A DNA stretch of 64,000 nt. Source: Nocardia anocheti (GTDB taxonomy: Bacteria > Actinomycetota > Actinomycetes > Mycobacteriales > Mycobacteriaceae). Under the pieces are notes generated by a model, which worked only from the letters and a program-made list of their open reading frames with translations, was not told the DNA's origin and did no database searches. Shown one piece after another: positions 27,867 through 36,238 of this stretch. Position numbers and translations under genes: made by a program. Numbering within the stretch: position 1 is the stretch's first letter; every line of letters starts with the position of its first letter. The DNA lies in assembly GCF_029675105.1 (NCBI RefSeq), contig NZ_JAQQFV010000009.1, positions 124,001 through 188,000 on the forward strand. Direction: 5' to 3'.

Positions 27867-28280
27867 TCAGTTGTCGAAGCCGTCGAATCCGTCGCCGTGG
27901 AACGCCTCGTTCATGGACGCGTCCGCGTAGCCTCGGCAGTAGTCCCACGTGACGTACGCCTCGGGGGTGGGATCGTAGGCGGGCTCGTGCGGACGGACGG
28001 TGCCGTCGACGAGTAGCTGCAGCAGGTTCGCCCGCAGCATGTCCCAGTCGTGGTAGTGATCTTGCCTACAATCCTCACAGCTCACGACGAGCCCGCGGAT
28101 CCCGCGATGGGCCAGCAGGGCTTCGTAGACGGCGAGGTCGGCGAGATCTTCCTCGACCGCGAGGCGCTCATGAGGATCCAGCGGCTCACCGGGCTCGATC
28201 GCATCGAGCGCGGCGGACGGGTCGGAGGGGTCTCCGGCGAAGGGATCCGGCGGCAGGCCAGGTGGTAGATGGTCACGCAC
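27867..28280 (-). CDS. DUF5319 family conserved protein
   Basis: The 137-aa soluble acidic protein has a conserved core VYEALLAHRGIRGLVVSCEDCRQDHYHDWDML split by a CxxC pair, and a C-terminal VTWDYCRGYADAS segment. It corresponds to Rv3412 by sequence as I recall and by its place before guaB2. The CxxC with nearby His could bind a metal. The GTG at 28280 (VRDHLPPGLPPDPF) matches the family start; a longer frame to 28325 is not needed. Function is unknown. Confidence 0.88.
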   Translation of the reverse strand: MRDHLPPGLPPDPFAGDPSDPSAALDAIEPGEPLDPHERLAVEEDLADLAVYEALLAHRGIRGLVVSCEDCRQDHYHDWDMLRANLLQLLVDGTVRPHEPAYDPTPEAYVTWDYCRGYADASMNEAFHGDGFDGFDN

Positions 28281-28499
28281 ATCCCCACGGTACGCAGTAC
28301 TCGGTGGTCTGCGCCAGCGATGCACCGGGCAAGTTTTGCGGAAGGGCTCACTTCGCAGCGCGAATTACCCGCCGGATACCATGGAATGCAGGCGTCGGCG
28401 ACTTTGTTCTCACCGACCATCCACGTGTTCCCGTTCCAGCTGTCGTCGCGTTGCATCTCCAGCGTCGGTGGCTCCGACGACCAGGAGGGGTCGATCCGA

Positions 28500-30044
28500 A
28501 TGAGTAATCCCGTGCCGGGCGAACGAATCGCGGTGCGCCCTCCGACGGGTGGCGACGATCCGACCAAGATCGCCATGCTGGGCCTCACGTTCGACGACGT
28601 GCTGCTGCTGCCCGCGGCCTCGGATCTCATCCCCAGTTCTGTCGAGACCTCGAGCAGGCTCACCCGCGACATCACCCTGCGCACCCCGCTGGTGAGTTCG
28701 GCGATGGACACCGTCACCGAGGCGCGCATGGCCATCGCCATGGCCCGCGCGGGCGGCATGGGCGTGCTGCACCGCAACCTCTCGGGTGCCGATCAGGCCG
28801 CCCAGGTGGAGACGGTCAAGCGCTCCGAGGCGGGCATGGTGACCGACCCGGTCACCTGTCGTCCCACCGACACCCTCGCCGAGGTCGACGCCATGTGCGC
28901 GCGCTTCCGCATCTCGGGCCTGCCCGTGGTGGACGAGACCGGCGCGCTGGTCGGCATCATCACCAACCGCGACATGCGGTTCGAGGTCGACCAGGACCGC
29001 CGCGTCGACGAGGTGATGACCAAGGCGCCGCTGATCACCGCCCAGGAGGGCGTCACCGCCGAGGCCGCGCTCGGTCTGCTGCGCCGCCACAAGATCGAGA
29101 AGCTGCCGATCGTCGACGGCAACGGTCGCCTGCGCGGCCTGATCACCGTCAAGGACTTCGTCAAGACCGATCAGTACCCCAACGCCACCAAGGACCGCGA
29201 CGGCCGCCTGCTGGTCGGTGCCGCGATCGGCGTCGGCGAGGACTCCTGGTCGCGCGCGATGACGCTGGCCGACGCCGGGGTCGACGTGCTGATCGTCGAC
29301 ACCGCGCACGGCCACCAGTCGCAGGTGCTGCAGATGGTGTCCAAGGTCAAGGCCGAGGTCGGCGACCGCATCCAGATCGTCGGCGGCAATGTCGCCACCC
29401 GCGCGGGCGCCGCGGCGCTCGTCGAGGCGGGCGTGGACGCTGTCAAGGTGGGTGTCGGTCCCGGCTCCATCTGCACCACCCGCGTCGTCGCCGGTGTCGG
29501 CGCGCCGCAGATCACCGCGATCCTCGAGGCCGTGGCGGCGTGCAAGCCCGCCGGGGTGCCGGTGATCGCCGACGGTGGTGTGCAGTACTCCGGTGACGTG
29601 GCCAAGGCCATCGCCGCCGGTGCCTCCACCGTCATGCTCGGCTCGCTGCTCGCGGGCACCGCCGAGGCCCCCGGCGACCTGATCCTGGTCAACGGCAAGC
29701 AGTTCAAGAGCTACCGCGGCATGGGCTCCCTCGGCGCCATGCAGGGTCGCGGCCAGGCCAAGTCCTACTCCAAGGACCGCTACTTCCAGGACGACGTGCT
29801 CGCCGAGGACAAGCTCGTCCCCGAGGGCATCGAAGGCCGCGTCCCGTTCCGCGGCCCGGTCAACCAGGTGATCCACCAGCTCGTCGGCGGCCTGCGCGCG
29901 GCCATGGGCTACACCGGCTCGCAGAACATCGAGCACTTGCAGAACGCCCAGTTCGTGCAGATCACCGCCGCGGGCCTCAAGGAGAGCCACCCGCACGACA
30001 TCACCATGACCGTCGAGGCCCCGAACTACACCGGGCGCGGCTGA
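28500..30044 (+). CDS. guaB2: Inosine-5'-monophosphate dehydrogenase
   Basis: GuaB2 oxidises IMP to XMP, the rate-limiting step to GMP. The N-terminal LTFDDVLLLPA, the two CBS domains (about 113-225), the catalytic Cys325 in GPGSICTTR and the flap residues MGSLGAM and SYSKDRYF are all present. The start ATG at 28500 follows AGGAGGGG. At 514 aa it is of normal length. It is divergent from the DUF5319 gene across 219 bases and followed by guaB3 after a long structured leader. Confidence 0.97.
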   Translation: MSNPVPGERIAVRPPTGGDDPTKIAMLGLTFDDVLLLPAASDLIPSSVETSSRLTRDITLRTPLVSSAMDTVTEARMAIAMARAGGMGVLHRNLSGADQAAQVETVKRSEAGMVTDPVTCRPTDTLAEVDAMCARFRISGLPVVDETGALVGIITNRDMRFEVDQDRRVDEVMTKAPLITAQEGVTAEAALGLLRRHKIEKLPIVDGNGRLRGLITVKDFVKTDQYPNATKDRDGRLLVGAAIGVGEDSWSRAMTLADAGVDVLIVDTAHGHQSQVLQMVSKVKAEVGDRIQIVGGNVATRAGAAALVEAGVDAVKVGVGPGSICTTRVVAGVGAPQITAILEAVAACKPAGVPVIADGGVQYSGDVAKAIAAGASTVMLGSLLAGTAEAPGDLILVNGKQFKSYRGMGSLGAMQGRGQAKSYSKDRYFQDDVLAEDKLVPEGIEGRVPFRGPVNQVIHQLVGGLRAAMGYTGSQNIEHLQNAQFVQITAAGLKESHPHDITMTVEAPNYTGRG

Positions 30045-30354
30045 GTACAATAGGTGCGTTTGTGCGCCGGAGGGCAACCTCCGGCGCACAGTCACGTGGA
30101 CGACTCGCGGCCTGCCTGCGCTTGCGGTCCACGGGGCAACAGCGAAGGCTGACCGAAGAGGTGACCTTCGAAACCAACGTCCCCCCGCACCCGCGACCTC
30201 GAGGAGCGGCGGCCACGCAGTGGCCGGTTCGCGGCCGGGTCGCCGGTCAGGCGCCGCGGCGTAGGCGACGCAGGAGCAAGCCGCGGTGACTGACCGGCGA
30301 CCCCTCGGGGCCGCGAACACGCGCGCGCCAGCGCGCAGAAAGCAGAGCGTAACT
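30045..30354 (+). promoter_or_regulatory. Structured guaB2-guaB3 intergenic/leader region
   Basis: The 310-base gap is unusually rich in inverted repeats. A perfect 13-bp stem with a GCAA loop follows guaB2 (30061-30090). GGCCAC/GTGGCC pairs at 30211-30225. A long imperfect stem joins 30227-30249 to 30291-30318 (10 bp plus 13 bp with a 5-base bulge on one side) and encloses a CCGCGG pair. GCGCGC/GCGCGC pairs at 30321-30336 just before the guaB3 start. The first stem may end guaB2 transcripts; the rest looks like a folded guaB3 leader. Confidence 0.6.
30061..30090 (+). terminator. 13-bp hairpin with GCAA loop after guaB2
   Basis: TGTGCGCCGGAGG (30061-30073) and CCTCCGGCGCACA (30078-30090) pair perfectly around GCAA, a stable GNRA tetraloop, 16 bases after the guaB2 stop. 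No T run follows, so termination may be partial. Confidence 0.6.
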
Positions 30355-31509
30355 GTGCGTGACATGGTGGAAATCGGTATGGGTAGGGTCGCTCGGCGGA
30401 CCTATGAGCTCGACGACGTCGACATCGTCCCCTCGCGGCGGACTCGCTCGTCCAAGCAGGTCTCGCTGGCCTGGCAGCTCGACGCCTACCGCTTCGAGAT
30501 CCCGGTGCTCGCGCACCCCACCGACGCGCTCGTCTCCCCGCAGTTCGCCATCGAGCTGGGCCGCCGCGGTGGTCTGGGCGTGATCAACGGCGAGGGCCTG
30601 TGGGCCCGGCACGCCGACGTGCAGTCCAAGATCGACCAGCTCATCGATCTGGTCGACAAGGGGGGTTACGAAAAGGCCATCTCGCTGCTGCAGGAACTGC
30701 ACGCCGCGCCGATGCAGCCCGATCTGCTGGCCGCCGCCGTCGCCGAGGTGCGTGCGGCCGGGGTCACCACCGCCGTGCGGGTGAGCCCGCAGAACGCGCG
30801 CGCCCTGACTCCCGCGCTGGTGCAGGCGGGCGTGGACCTGCTGGTGGTGCAGGGCACCATCATCTCCGCCGAGCACGTGGGCGACGGCGAGCCGCTCAAC
30901 CTCAAGACCTTCATCGCCGAGCTGGACGTGCCGGTCGTGGCCGGTGGCGTCAGCGACCACCGCACCGCGCTGCACCTGATGCGCACCGGCGCGGCGGGCG
31001 TCATCGTGGGCTACGGCTCGTTCCCCGGCGCCACCACCACCGGTGAGGTGCTCGGCATCGGCGTGCCCATGGCCACCGCCATCGCCGACGCCGCCGCCGC
31101 GCGCCGCGACTACCTCGACGAGACCGGCGGCCGCTACGTGCACGTCATCGCCGACGGTGACGTGGCCACCTCCGGCCAGCTGGCCAAGGCCATCGCCTGC
31201 GGCGCCGACGCCGTGATGCTGGGCGTGCCGCTCTCGGCCGCCGCCGAGGCGCCCGGTCGCGGCTGGTACTGGCCCTCGGCCACCGCGCATCCCTCGGTGC
31301 CGCGCGGCTCGTTCCTGCCGGTCGACGAGTCCTGGCTGGACGGCCCCGACGGCGCCGCCGCGCGCCCGAGCCTCGAGCGCGTGCTCTACGGCCCCTCCGA
31401 CGACCCGTTCGGTTCGCTGAACCTGGTCGGCGGCCTGCGCCGGTCGATGGCCAAGGCGGGCTACTCCGACCTCAAGGAGTTCCAGAAGGTCGGGCTCAGC
31501 GTCCGCTAG
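30355..31509 (+). CDS. guaB3: GuaB3 family IMP dehydrogenase-like protein
   Basis: This TIM-barrel paralogue of IMP dehydrogenase lacks the CBS domains. The N terminus VEIGMGRVARRTYELDDV and the C-terminal LNLVGGLRRSMAKAGYSDLKEF are characteristic of GuaB3. The region equivalent to the catalytic Cys loop of GuaB2 appears to read LVVQGTIISAEHV, without Cys. The GTG at 30355 (three codons before M-VEIG) is chosen; no good ribosome site is seen and the long folded leader precedes it. The 384-aa length is normal. Its enzymatic role in actinobacteria is debated. Confidence 0.95.
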   Translation: MRDMVEIGMGRVARRTYELDDVDIVPSRRTRSSKQVSLAWQLDAYRFEIPVLAHPTDALVSPQFAIELGRRGGLGVINGEGLWARHADVQSKIDQLIDLVDKGGYEKAISLLQELHAAPMQPDLLAAAVAEVRAAGVTTAVRVSPQNARALTPALVQAGVDLLVVQGTIISAEHVGDGEPLNLKTFIAELDVPVVAGGVSDHRTALHLMRTGAAGVIVGYGSFPGATTTGEVLGIGVPMATAIADAAAARRDYLDETGGRYVHVIADGDVATSGQLAKAIACGADAVMLGVPLSAAAEAPGRGWYWPSATAHPSVPRGSFLPVDESWLDGPDGAAARPSLERVLYGPSDDPFGSLNLVGGLRRSMAKAGYSDLKEFQKVGLSVR

Positions 31510-32312
31510 CGGGCGGGGCTCAGCGAGACCCGGTCCCGCAGGAACCGGGCGATCGCGGTGTTCACCGGTTCCGGGTGCGTCATCGTGACGGCCAGCCGGG
31601 CGCCATCGATCTCCACGTAGGTGGAGGCGGTGAGCCCGTCGGCCAGCGTGCGCGCCCTGGCACCGGTGATGCCGCTGTGGGTGGCGTGGATGATCAGCGC
31701 GGGGCAGGTGATCTCGCGCAGCCGGTCGAGCACCGAATCGCGCCCGAGCAGGCAGCCCACGGCGGCGTCGAGGCCGTTGTGGGCGTCGCCGACCCAGCGA
31801 CGCGTCCAGATGCCGCGATACCAGTCGTCGTCGCCGATCAGCCAGTCGGCGAGCCTGCCCGCCGCCTCGGCACGGGAGCCGCGGTCGTGCCATTCGTCGA
31901 GGAAGCGCTGGGTGGCGCGGGACTGCTCACGGGTGGGTCCGTGCGCCTCGGTGCTGATCAGGATGAGCGCGGCGACACGTTCGGGCGCGACCAGCGCGGT
32001 GCGCAGCGCGGTGAACCCACCCTGCGCGGTGCCGCCGACGACGGCGCGTTCCACCCCGAGGGTGTCCAGGACGGTCAGCGCGTCGCGCGCGGCGGTCCAA
32101 TAGGTGAACGGCAGCCGCTGGTCCTTGGTGCGTCCGTGCCCGCGCGCGTCCCAGGCGACGATGCGGAATTCCGGTGCCAGCGCGGCCTGCTGCGAGGCGA
32201 ACATCGTGCGGTCCATGAAGAATTCGTGGGCCAGCAACACCACCGGTCCCGTGCCACCGCTGTCCTCGTAGTAGATGTCGGCATCGATCGCGCGGGCGAA
32301 TGGCACGTGCAC
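31506..32312 (-). CDS. Alpha/beta hydrolase with nucleophile Ser replaced by Ala
   Basis: The 268-aa protein has the classic fold: an oxyanion-region LLAHEF, the WDARGHGRT motif, then the elbow VVGGTAQGGFTALR and late acid and His regions. In active relatives the elbow is GHSQGG or GTSQGG; here the fourth position is Ala (codon GCG), so the nucleophile is missing. The GTG at 32312 or 32306 starts the protein. It converges on guaB3, and the two stop codons overlap within one CTAG. It is divergent from guaA, 81 bases away. Confidence 0.85.
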   Translation of the reverse strand: MHVPFARAIDADIYYEDSGGTGPVVLLAHEFFMDRTMFASQQAALAPEFRIVAWDARGHGRTKDQRLPFTYWTAARDALTVLDTLGVERAVVGGTAQGGFTALRTALVAPERVAALILISTEAHGPTREQSRATQRFLDEWHDRGSRAEAAGRLADWLIGDDDWYRGIWTRRWVGDAHNGLDAAVGCLLGRDSVLDRLREITCPALIIHATHSGITGARARTLADGLTASTYVEIDGARLAVTMTHPEPVNTAIARFLRDRVSLSPAR

Positions 32313-32381
32313 GAGGATAGCCAGCCCCACCGGCCCGTGCGCAAGGAATGGCCCGCCAGCTCGGTGGTCGCACGCCGTCAC

Positions 32382-32394
32382 TAAACTGTGCGGG
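32382..32394 (+). promoter_or_regulatory. Likely -10 element for a leaderless guaA transcript
   Basis: TAAACT at 32382-32387 matches the TANNNT form of actinobacterial -10 boxes. Six bases later lies the GTG at 32394, which is the family start of GuaA. This spacing would place the transcription start on the start codon, as in leaderless mRNAs common in Mycobacteriales. No Shine-Dalgarno sequence precedes this GTG, which supports the reading. Confidence 0.5.
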
Positions 32395-33962
32395 TGGCAG
32401 AAACTCAGAGACCGGTCCTCGTTGTCGACTTCGGCGCACAGTACGCCCAGCTGATCGCCCGTCGGGTGCGCGAGGCGCGGGTGTTCTCCGAGGTCGTTCC
32501 GCACACCATGACGGTCGAGGAGATCGCCGAGAAGCAGCCGCTGGCCGTCATCCTGTCGGGTGGTCCGTCGAGCGTGTACGCCGAGGGCGCACCGCAACTC
32601 GACGCCCGGCTCTTCGAGCTGGACGTGCCCGTCTTCGGCATCTGCTACGGATTCCAGGCCATGGCGCAGGCCCTGGGCGGCACCGTCGCCCACACCGGCA
32701 CCCGCGAATACGGCCGCACCGAGCTCAATATCGACGGTGGCGTGCTGCACGGCGGCCTGCCGACCATCCAGCCGGTGTGGATGAGCCACGGCGACGCCGT
32801 CACCGACGCCCCCTCCGGCTTCGAGGTCACCGGCACCACCGCCGGTGCCCCGGTCGCCGCGTTCGAGGACCGCGCGCGTCGCCTGGCCGGTGTCCAGTAC
32901 CACCCCGAGGTGCTGCACTCCCCGCACGGCCAGCAGGTGCTCAGCCGCTTCCTGCACGACCTGGCCGGTATCCCGCCGCAGTGGACCCCCGCCAATATCG
33001 CCGAATCGCTGATCGCCAGCGTGCGCGAGCAGATCGGCGACGGCCACGCGATCTGCGGTCTGTCCGGCGGTGTCGACTCCGCCGTCGCCGCCGCGCTGGT
33101 ACAGCGCGCCATCGGCGACCGGCTCACCTGTGTGTTCGTCGACCACGGTCTGCTGCGCGCCGGTGAGCGCGAGCAGGTCCAGCAGGACTTCGTCGCCGCG
33201 ACCGGCGCCAAGCTGGTCACCGTCGACGCGGTCGACAAGTTCCTCGGCGAACTGAAGGGCGTCTCCGACCCGGAGGAGAAGCGCAAGATCATCGGTCGCG
33301 AGTTCATCCGCTCCTTCGAGGACGCGGTCTCGGGCATCGTGCTCGAACAGGGCGACGGCACCGCGCCCAAGGTCGAGTTCCTGGTGCAGGGCACCCTCTA
33401 CCCCGATGTGGTCGAGTCCGGCGGCGGCACCGGCACCGCCAACATCAAGAGCCACCACAATGTCGGCGGCCTGCCCGACGACCTCGAGTTCGACCTGGTC
33501 GAGCCGCTGCGCCTGCTGTTCAAGGACGAGGTCCGCGCCGTCGGCCGCGAACTGGGCCTGCCCGAGGAAATCGTTGCCCGCCAGCCCTTCCCGGGCCCCG
33601 GCCTCGCCATCCGCATCGTCGGCGAGGTGACCGCCGACCGCCTCGACCTGCTGCGCCAGGCCGACGCCATCGCCCGCGAGGAACTCACCGCCGCCGACCT
33701 GGACAAGCAGATCTGGCAGTGCCCCGTGGTGCTGCTGGCCGACGTCCGCTCGGTCGGTGTGCAGGGCGACGGCCGCACCTACGGTCACCCGATCGTGCTG
33801 CGCCCGGTCTCCAGCGAGGACGCGATGACCGCGGACTGGACGCGCCTGCCCTACGAGGTGCTCGAACGCATCTCCACCCGCATCACCAACGAGGTGGCCG
33901 ATGTCAACCGCGTGGTGCTCGACGTGACGAGCAAGCCCCCGGGCACCATCGAGTGGGAATAG
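32394..33962 (+). CDS. guaA: GMP synthase (glutamine-hydrolysing)
   Basis: GuaA aminates XMP to GMP. The class I amidotransferase domain has the catalytic Cys in FGICYGFQ and the His/Glu in YHPEV. The ATP pyrophosphatase domain has the P-loop LSGGVDSAVAAAL, and the C-terminal dimerisation domain has QGDGRTYGHP and PPGTIEWE. The 522-aa length is normal. It completes the GMP branch begun by guaB2. A strong hairpin terminator follows at 33971-34008. Confidence 0.98.
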   Translation: MAETQRPVLVVDFGAQYAQLIARRVREARVFSEVVPHTMTVEEIAEKQPLAVILSGGPSSVYAEGAPQLDARLFELDVPVFGICYGFQAMAQALGGTVAHTGTREYGRTELNIDGGVLHGGLPTIQPVWMSHGDAVTDAPSGFEVTGTTAGAPVAAFEDRARRLAGVQYHPEVLHSPHGQQVLSRFLHDLAGIPPQWTPANIAESLIASVREQIGDGHAICGLSGGVDSAVAAALVQRAIGDRLTCVFVDHGLLRAGEREQVQQDFVAATGAKLVTVDAVDKFLGELKGVSDPEEKRKIIGREFIRSFEDAVSGIVLEQGDGTAPKVEFLVQGTLYPDVVESGGGTGTANIKSHHNVGGLPDDLEFDLVEPLRLLFKDEVRAVGRELGLPEEIVARQPFPGPGLAIRIVGEVTADRLDLLRQADAIAREELTAADLDKQIWQCPVVLLADVRSVGVQGDGRTYGHPIVLRPVSSEDAMTADWTRLPYEVLERISTRITNEVADVNRVVLDVTSKPPGTIEWE

Positions 33963-33970
33963 ATTGATCG

Positions 33971-34008
33971 CGGAGGCGGTGCCGACCAGCGGGTCGGCAC
34001 CGCCTCCG
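33971..34008 (+). terminator. 17-bp perfect hairpin terminator after guaA
   Basis: The arms 33971-33987 and 33992-34008 are perfectly complementary with loop AGCG, 8 bases after the guaA stop, followed by TGGTTTCC. It is the expected end of the guaA transcript. Confidence 0.85.
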
Positions 34009-34019
34009 TGGTTTCCGGG

Positions 34020-34184
34020 TCAGGCGGCGCCCTGGTCCGAATCCGGTTGTGCGGGTACGGGTCTGCCGTGACTGTGGGCGAGCAGCAGCCTGCCCAGCGA
34101 CAGACCGCCGGTAACCGGTCGGTTTCCCGCGTCGGTGACGAGGTGGGCGAGCGGACTGGCGGGGGTCGGGCGGGGATGGGTCAT
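34020..34184 (-). CDS. Possible small protein, 54 aa
   Basis: The ATG at 34184 has GGAGG nine bases upstream. The frame encodes a Pro/His/Arg-containing peptide (MTHPRPTPASPLAHLVTDAG...). There is no recognised family, signal or membrane segment. It lies alone between two hairpin terminators in the guaA-pspC gap of about 250 bases. It may be only a chance frame; the ribosome site is the main support. Confidence 0.3.
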   Translation of the reverse strand: MTHPRPTPASPLAHLVTDAGNRPVTGGLSLGRLLLAHSHGRPVPAQPDSDQGAA

Positions 34185-34204
34185 TACCGTTGTCCTCCAA
34201 CAGC

Positions 34205-34231
34205 AATGGCCCGTCGGGGAGACGGGCCATT
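34205..34231 (-). terminator. 11-bp hairpin terminator downstream of the pspC operon
   Basis: AATGGCCCGTC (34205-34215) and GACGGGCCATT (34221-34231) pair perfectly around GGGGA. It lies about 30 bases beyond the stop of the small membrane gene at 34260 and probably ends that minus-strand operon. Confidence 0.7.
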
Positions 34232-34259
34232 GTCGGGTCATGGGTCGGTGGTCGCTCGG

Positions 34260-34463
34260 TCAGTGTTGTTTGCGTCGGGGGGAGAGCACCAGCAGCAGGC
34301 CGAGGACGCTGGCGGCGATCACCACGCCCCAACCGATGGGCAGGACGCCGTTGTCGGGGGTGGGTGCGCCGAGCAGGGCCCAGATGCTCACGGCCAGGGC
34401 CAGCAGGCCCGTGCACAGCAGGGAGAAGGCCGGTCGGCGCCGGGTTTCGGTCGGTTCAGCCAC
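34260..34463 (-). CDS. Small two-helix membrane protein, 67 aa
   Basis: The protein has two hydrophobic segments (FSLLCTGLLALAVSIWALLG and GWGVVIAASVLGLLLVLS) and a basic end PRRKQH. The GTG at 34463 lies 4 bases behind GGAGGTG and overlaps the stop of the PspC gene by 8 bases; an ATG at 34478 is also in frame. It is co-transcribed with the PspC-domain gene and may be a membrane partner of it. No family is recognised. Confidence 0.7.
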   Translation of the reverse strand: MAEPTETRRRPAFSLLCTGLLALAVSIWALLGAPTPDNGVLPIGWGVVIAASVLGLLLVLSPRRKQH

Positions 34464-36171
34464 GATGCACCTCCGCACTGCCCATCCGCACGTCGACCTT
34501 CAGGTCGAGGACCGGTGCGTTCGGGATCTGGGGCCCGGACAGCCCGTCGACACAGCTGGAGGCGTCACCGGCCCGGACCTCACAGGTCGTCCGCACCGCC
34601 ATCGCCTCGGGCAGCAGCACGATTGCCTCGCCCATGTTCACCGAGACCTCGACGCTCCGGTTCTCGGTGAGCGTCATGCCCCGCAGATCCAGTGTGCCCG
34701 AACCCATATTCACCGCGTAGCTCGGCTCGAGCTCGGTGACCGAGGTGGGCGCCCAGGTGCGTTCGCCCATGGTGGCCCCGTCGAACTCGATCGGCCCGAT
34801 CAGCGAGGCCAGTAGCACGAATCCGGCCAGCGGCGCGGCGAGCACCAGCAACCCGTACCCCCGGCGCAGGAACGCGCCGACGATGAGCCCGAGCCCCACC
34901 ACCGCCAGTGCGACGGCGGCGATTCGCGCCGGGGTCATCCACTCCGCGCCGGACGCCGCGGCGGACCCGGCGACGGCGGCGGCCAGGATGGCCAGACCGA
35001 TGGTGACCGGGGTGAGCCGGGAGCGCGGCCGTTTGGGCGCGGGCGGCACCGGCACCACCGGCGCGTACCCCCTCGGCGCTGGCTCGGGCAGCTCCCAGGC
35101 GAGCGGGGCGATGGCCAGCGGATCCCAGCCCCGGGGGACCTGCGCGGCGAGCCGGGGGGTGGGGGATTCCTTGCGCAGAACCGTAGTGGGGCCGTCGGAT
35201 TCGGGATTCTCTGATTGCGCCGGTTCTGTGTCGCGCTTACCGAGGTCGACCGGGACGTCACCGCTCGCGGCCCTGTCCTGCTCCGATACCTCGGCCGGGT
35301 CTGCGATGTCGGCTGGACGTGAATCGGCTGCGGTGCTGAGTGATTCGGGAGGGGTGCTCGGCTTCGTGTCCGACGGTGTAGTCGTCGAATCCGGGGTGGA
35401 GTCGATGGTTTCGCCCGGTGGCGTTACGGGTTCCTCGCCGATATTCAGGTCTGACGGCGCAGAAGTGGTTGCGACGCTGGGTGATTCGACGGTCTCGGAA
35501 TCCGCTGTGGGGGAGTCCTTGTGCAGGACGACGGTTTCCGTGTGCTCGACCCGGAGCAGCGGTGCGGACTCGTTCGCGGCGGCCTCGGGGACGTAGGTGT
35601 CGGGGAGTTTGGTGTACGGCGTGTACATCCCGGTCGCCACATCCGGGCGGTAGGGGTAGCCGCCGAGCGGGGCGCCGGTCGGGTAGCCCGCGGCCGGGTA
35701 GGGGGCGGGGGGGACGGATCGGTAGGCGTCGAATCCGGCGGGGAGTTGCGGATGCCGCAGGTAGAGCATCCACCAGCCCGCGAGCATCAGGCCCATGCTG
35801 AGCACCCCGGAACCACCCATGCCGAACCCGATCGGGCCCATGGTCGACACCGCGATGACCAGCGCGACGATCAGCACGATCGTCTTGGTCTGCGCGTGCG
35901 AGCCGTGCGAATGGTGCTCCGACAGCGCCTGCGCCGCCGACGCCTCGTTGCCCGCCGAACTGAGCACCAGCCAGGCCAGCAGATAGAGCACGATGCCCGC
36001 CCCGCCGAAGATCGTCGACACCACGAAGGCCACCCGCAGCAGTACCGGGTCGACGCCGTAGCGCAGCCCGAACCCCGCCGCCACGCCCGCGATCGGCCCC
36101 TGCTGCGGCAGCCGGACGGGCCGCGTGTGCCACATCTGCTGGATCTGGTCGCCGAAGCTCGCTCTGGTCAT
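34456..36171 (-). CDS. PspC-domain envelope-stress membrane protein with LiaF-like end
   Basis: The 571-aa protein starts with a PspC domain (about 20-75: GPIAGVAAGFGLRYGVDPVLLRVAFVV...LYLLAWLVL). Further membrane helices follow at about 97-140, then a long Ser/Thr/Pro/Glu-rich cytosolic or outer linker. Three more helices (about 415-480) lead to a C-terminal beta-rich domain (VNMGSGTLDLRGMTLTENRSVEVSVNMGEAIVLLP) like the cell-wall-active antibiotic response domain of LiaF. GGAGG lies just before the ATG at 36171; an ATG at 36180 is the alternative. It is expected to sense or modulate envelope stress with the kinase/regulator at 41-43.5 kb. Confidence 0.85.
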   Translation of the reverse strand: MTRASFGDQIQQMWHTRPVRLPQQGPIAGVAAGFGLRYGVDPVLLRVAFVVSTIFGGAGIVLYLLAWLVLSSAGNEASAAQALSEHHSHGSHAQTKTIVLIVALVIAVSTMGPIGFGMGGSGVLSMGLMLAGWWMLYLRHPQLPAGFDAYRSVPPAPYPAAGYPTGAPLGGYPYRPDVATGMYTPYTKLPDTYVPEAAANESAPLLRVEHTETVVLHKDSPTADSETVESPSVATTSAPSDLNIGEEPVTPPGETIDSTPDSTTTPSDTKPSTPPESLSTAADSRPADIADPAEVSEQDRAASGDVPVDLGKRDTEPAQSENPESDGPTTVLRKESPTPRLAAQVPRGWDPLAIAPLAWELPEPAPRGYAPVVPVPPAPKRPRSRLTPVTIGLAILAAAVAGSAAASGAEWMTPARIAAVALAVVGLGLIVGAFLRRGYGLLVLAAPLAGFVLLASLIGPIEFDGATMGERTWAPTSVTELEPSYAVNMGSGTLDLRGMTLTENRSVEVSVNMGEAIVLLPEAMAVRTTCEVRAGDASSCVDGLSGPQIPNAPVLDLKVDVRMGSAEVHRG

Positions 36172-36238
36172 GTCCTCCATGGTGGGCCCGACCAGCCCTT
36201 TCGCACATCGGGGTGAACCCTGAGAATTGCCCCGGGTC

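Noticed and set aside
30062..30289. 75-codon frame in the guaB2-guaB3 gap
   Set aside because: It starts inside the perfect hairpin, is Arg-rich, and is better explained by the structured leader.
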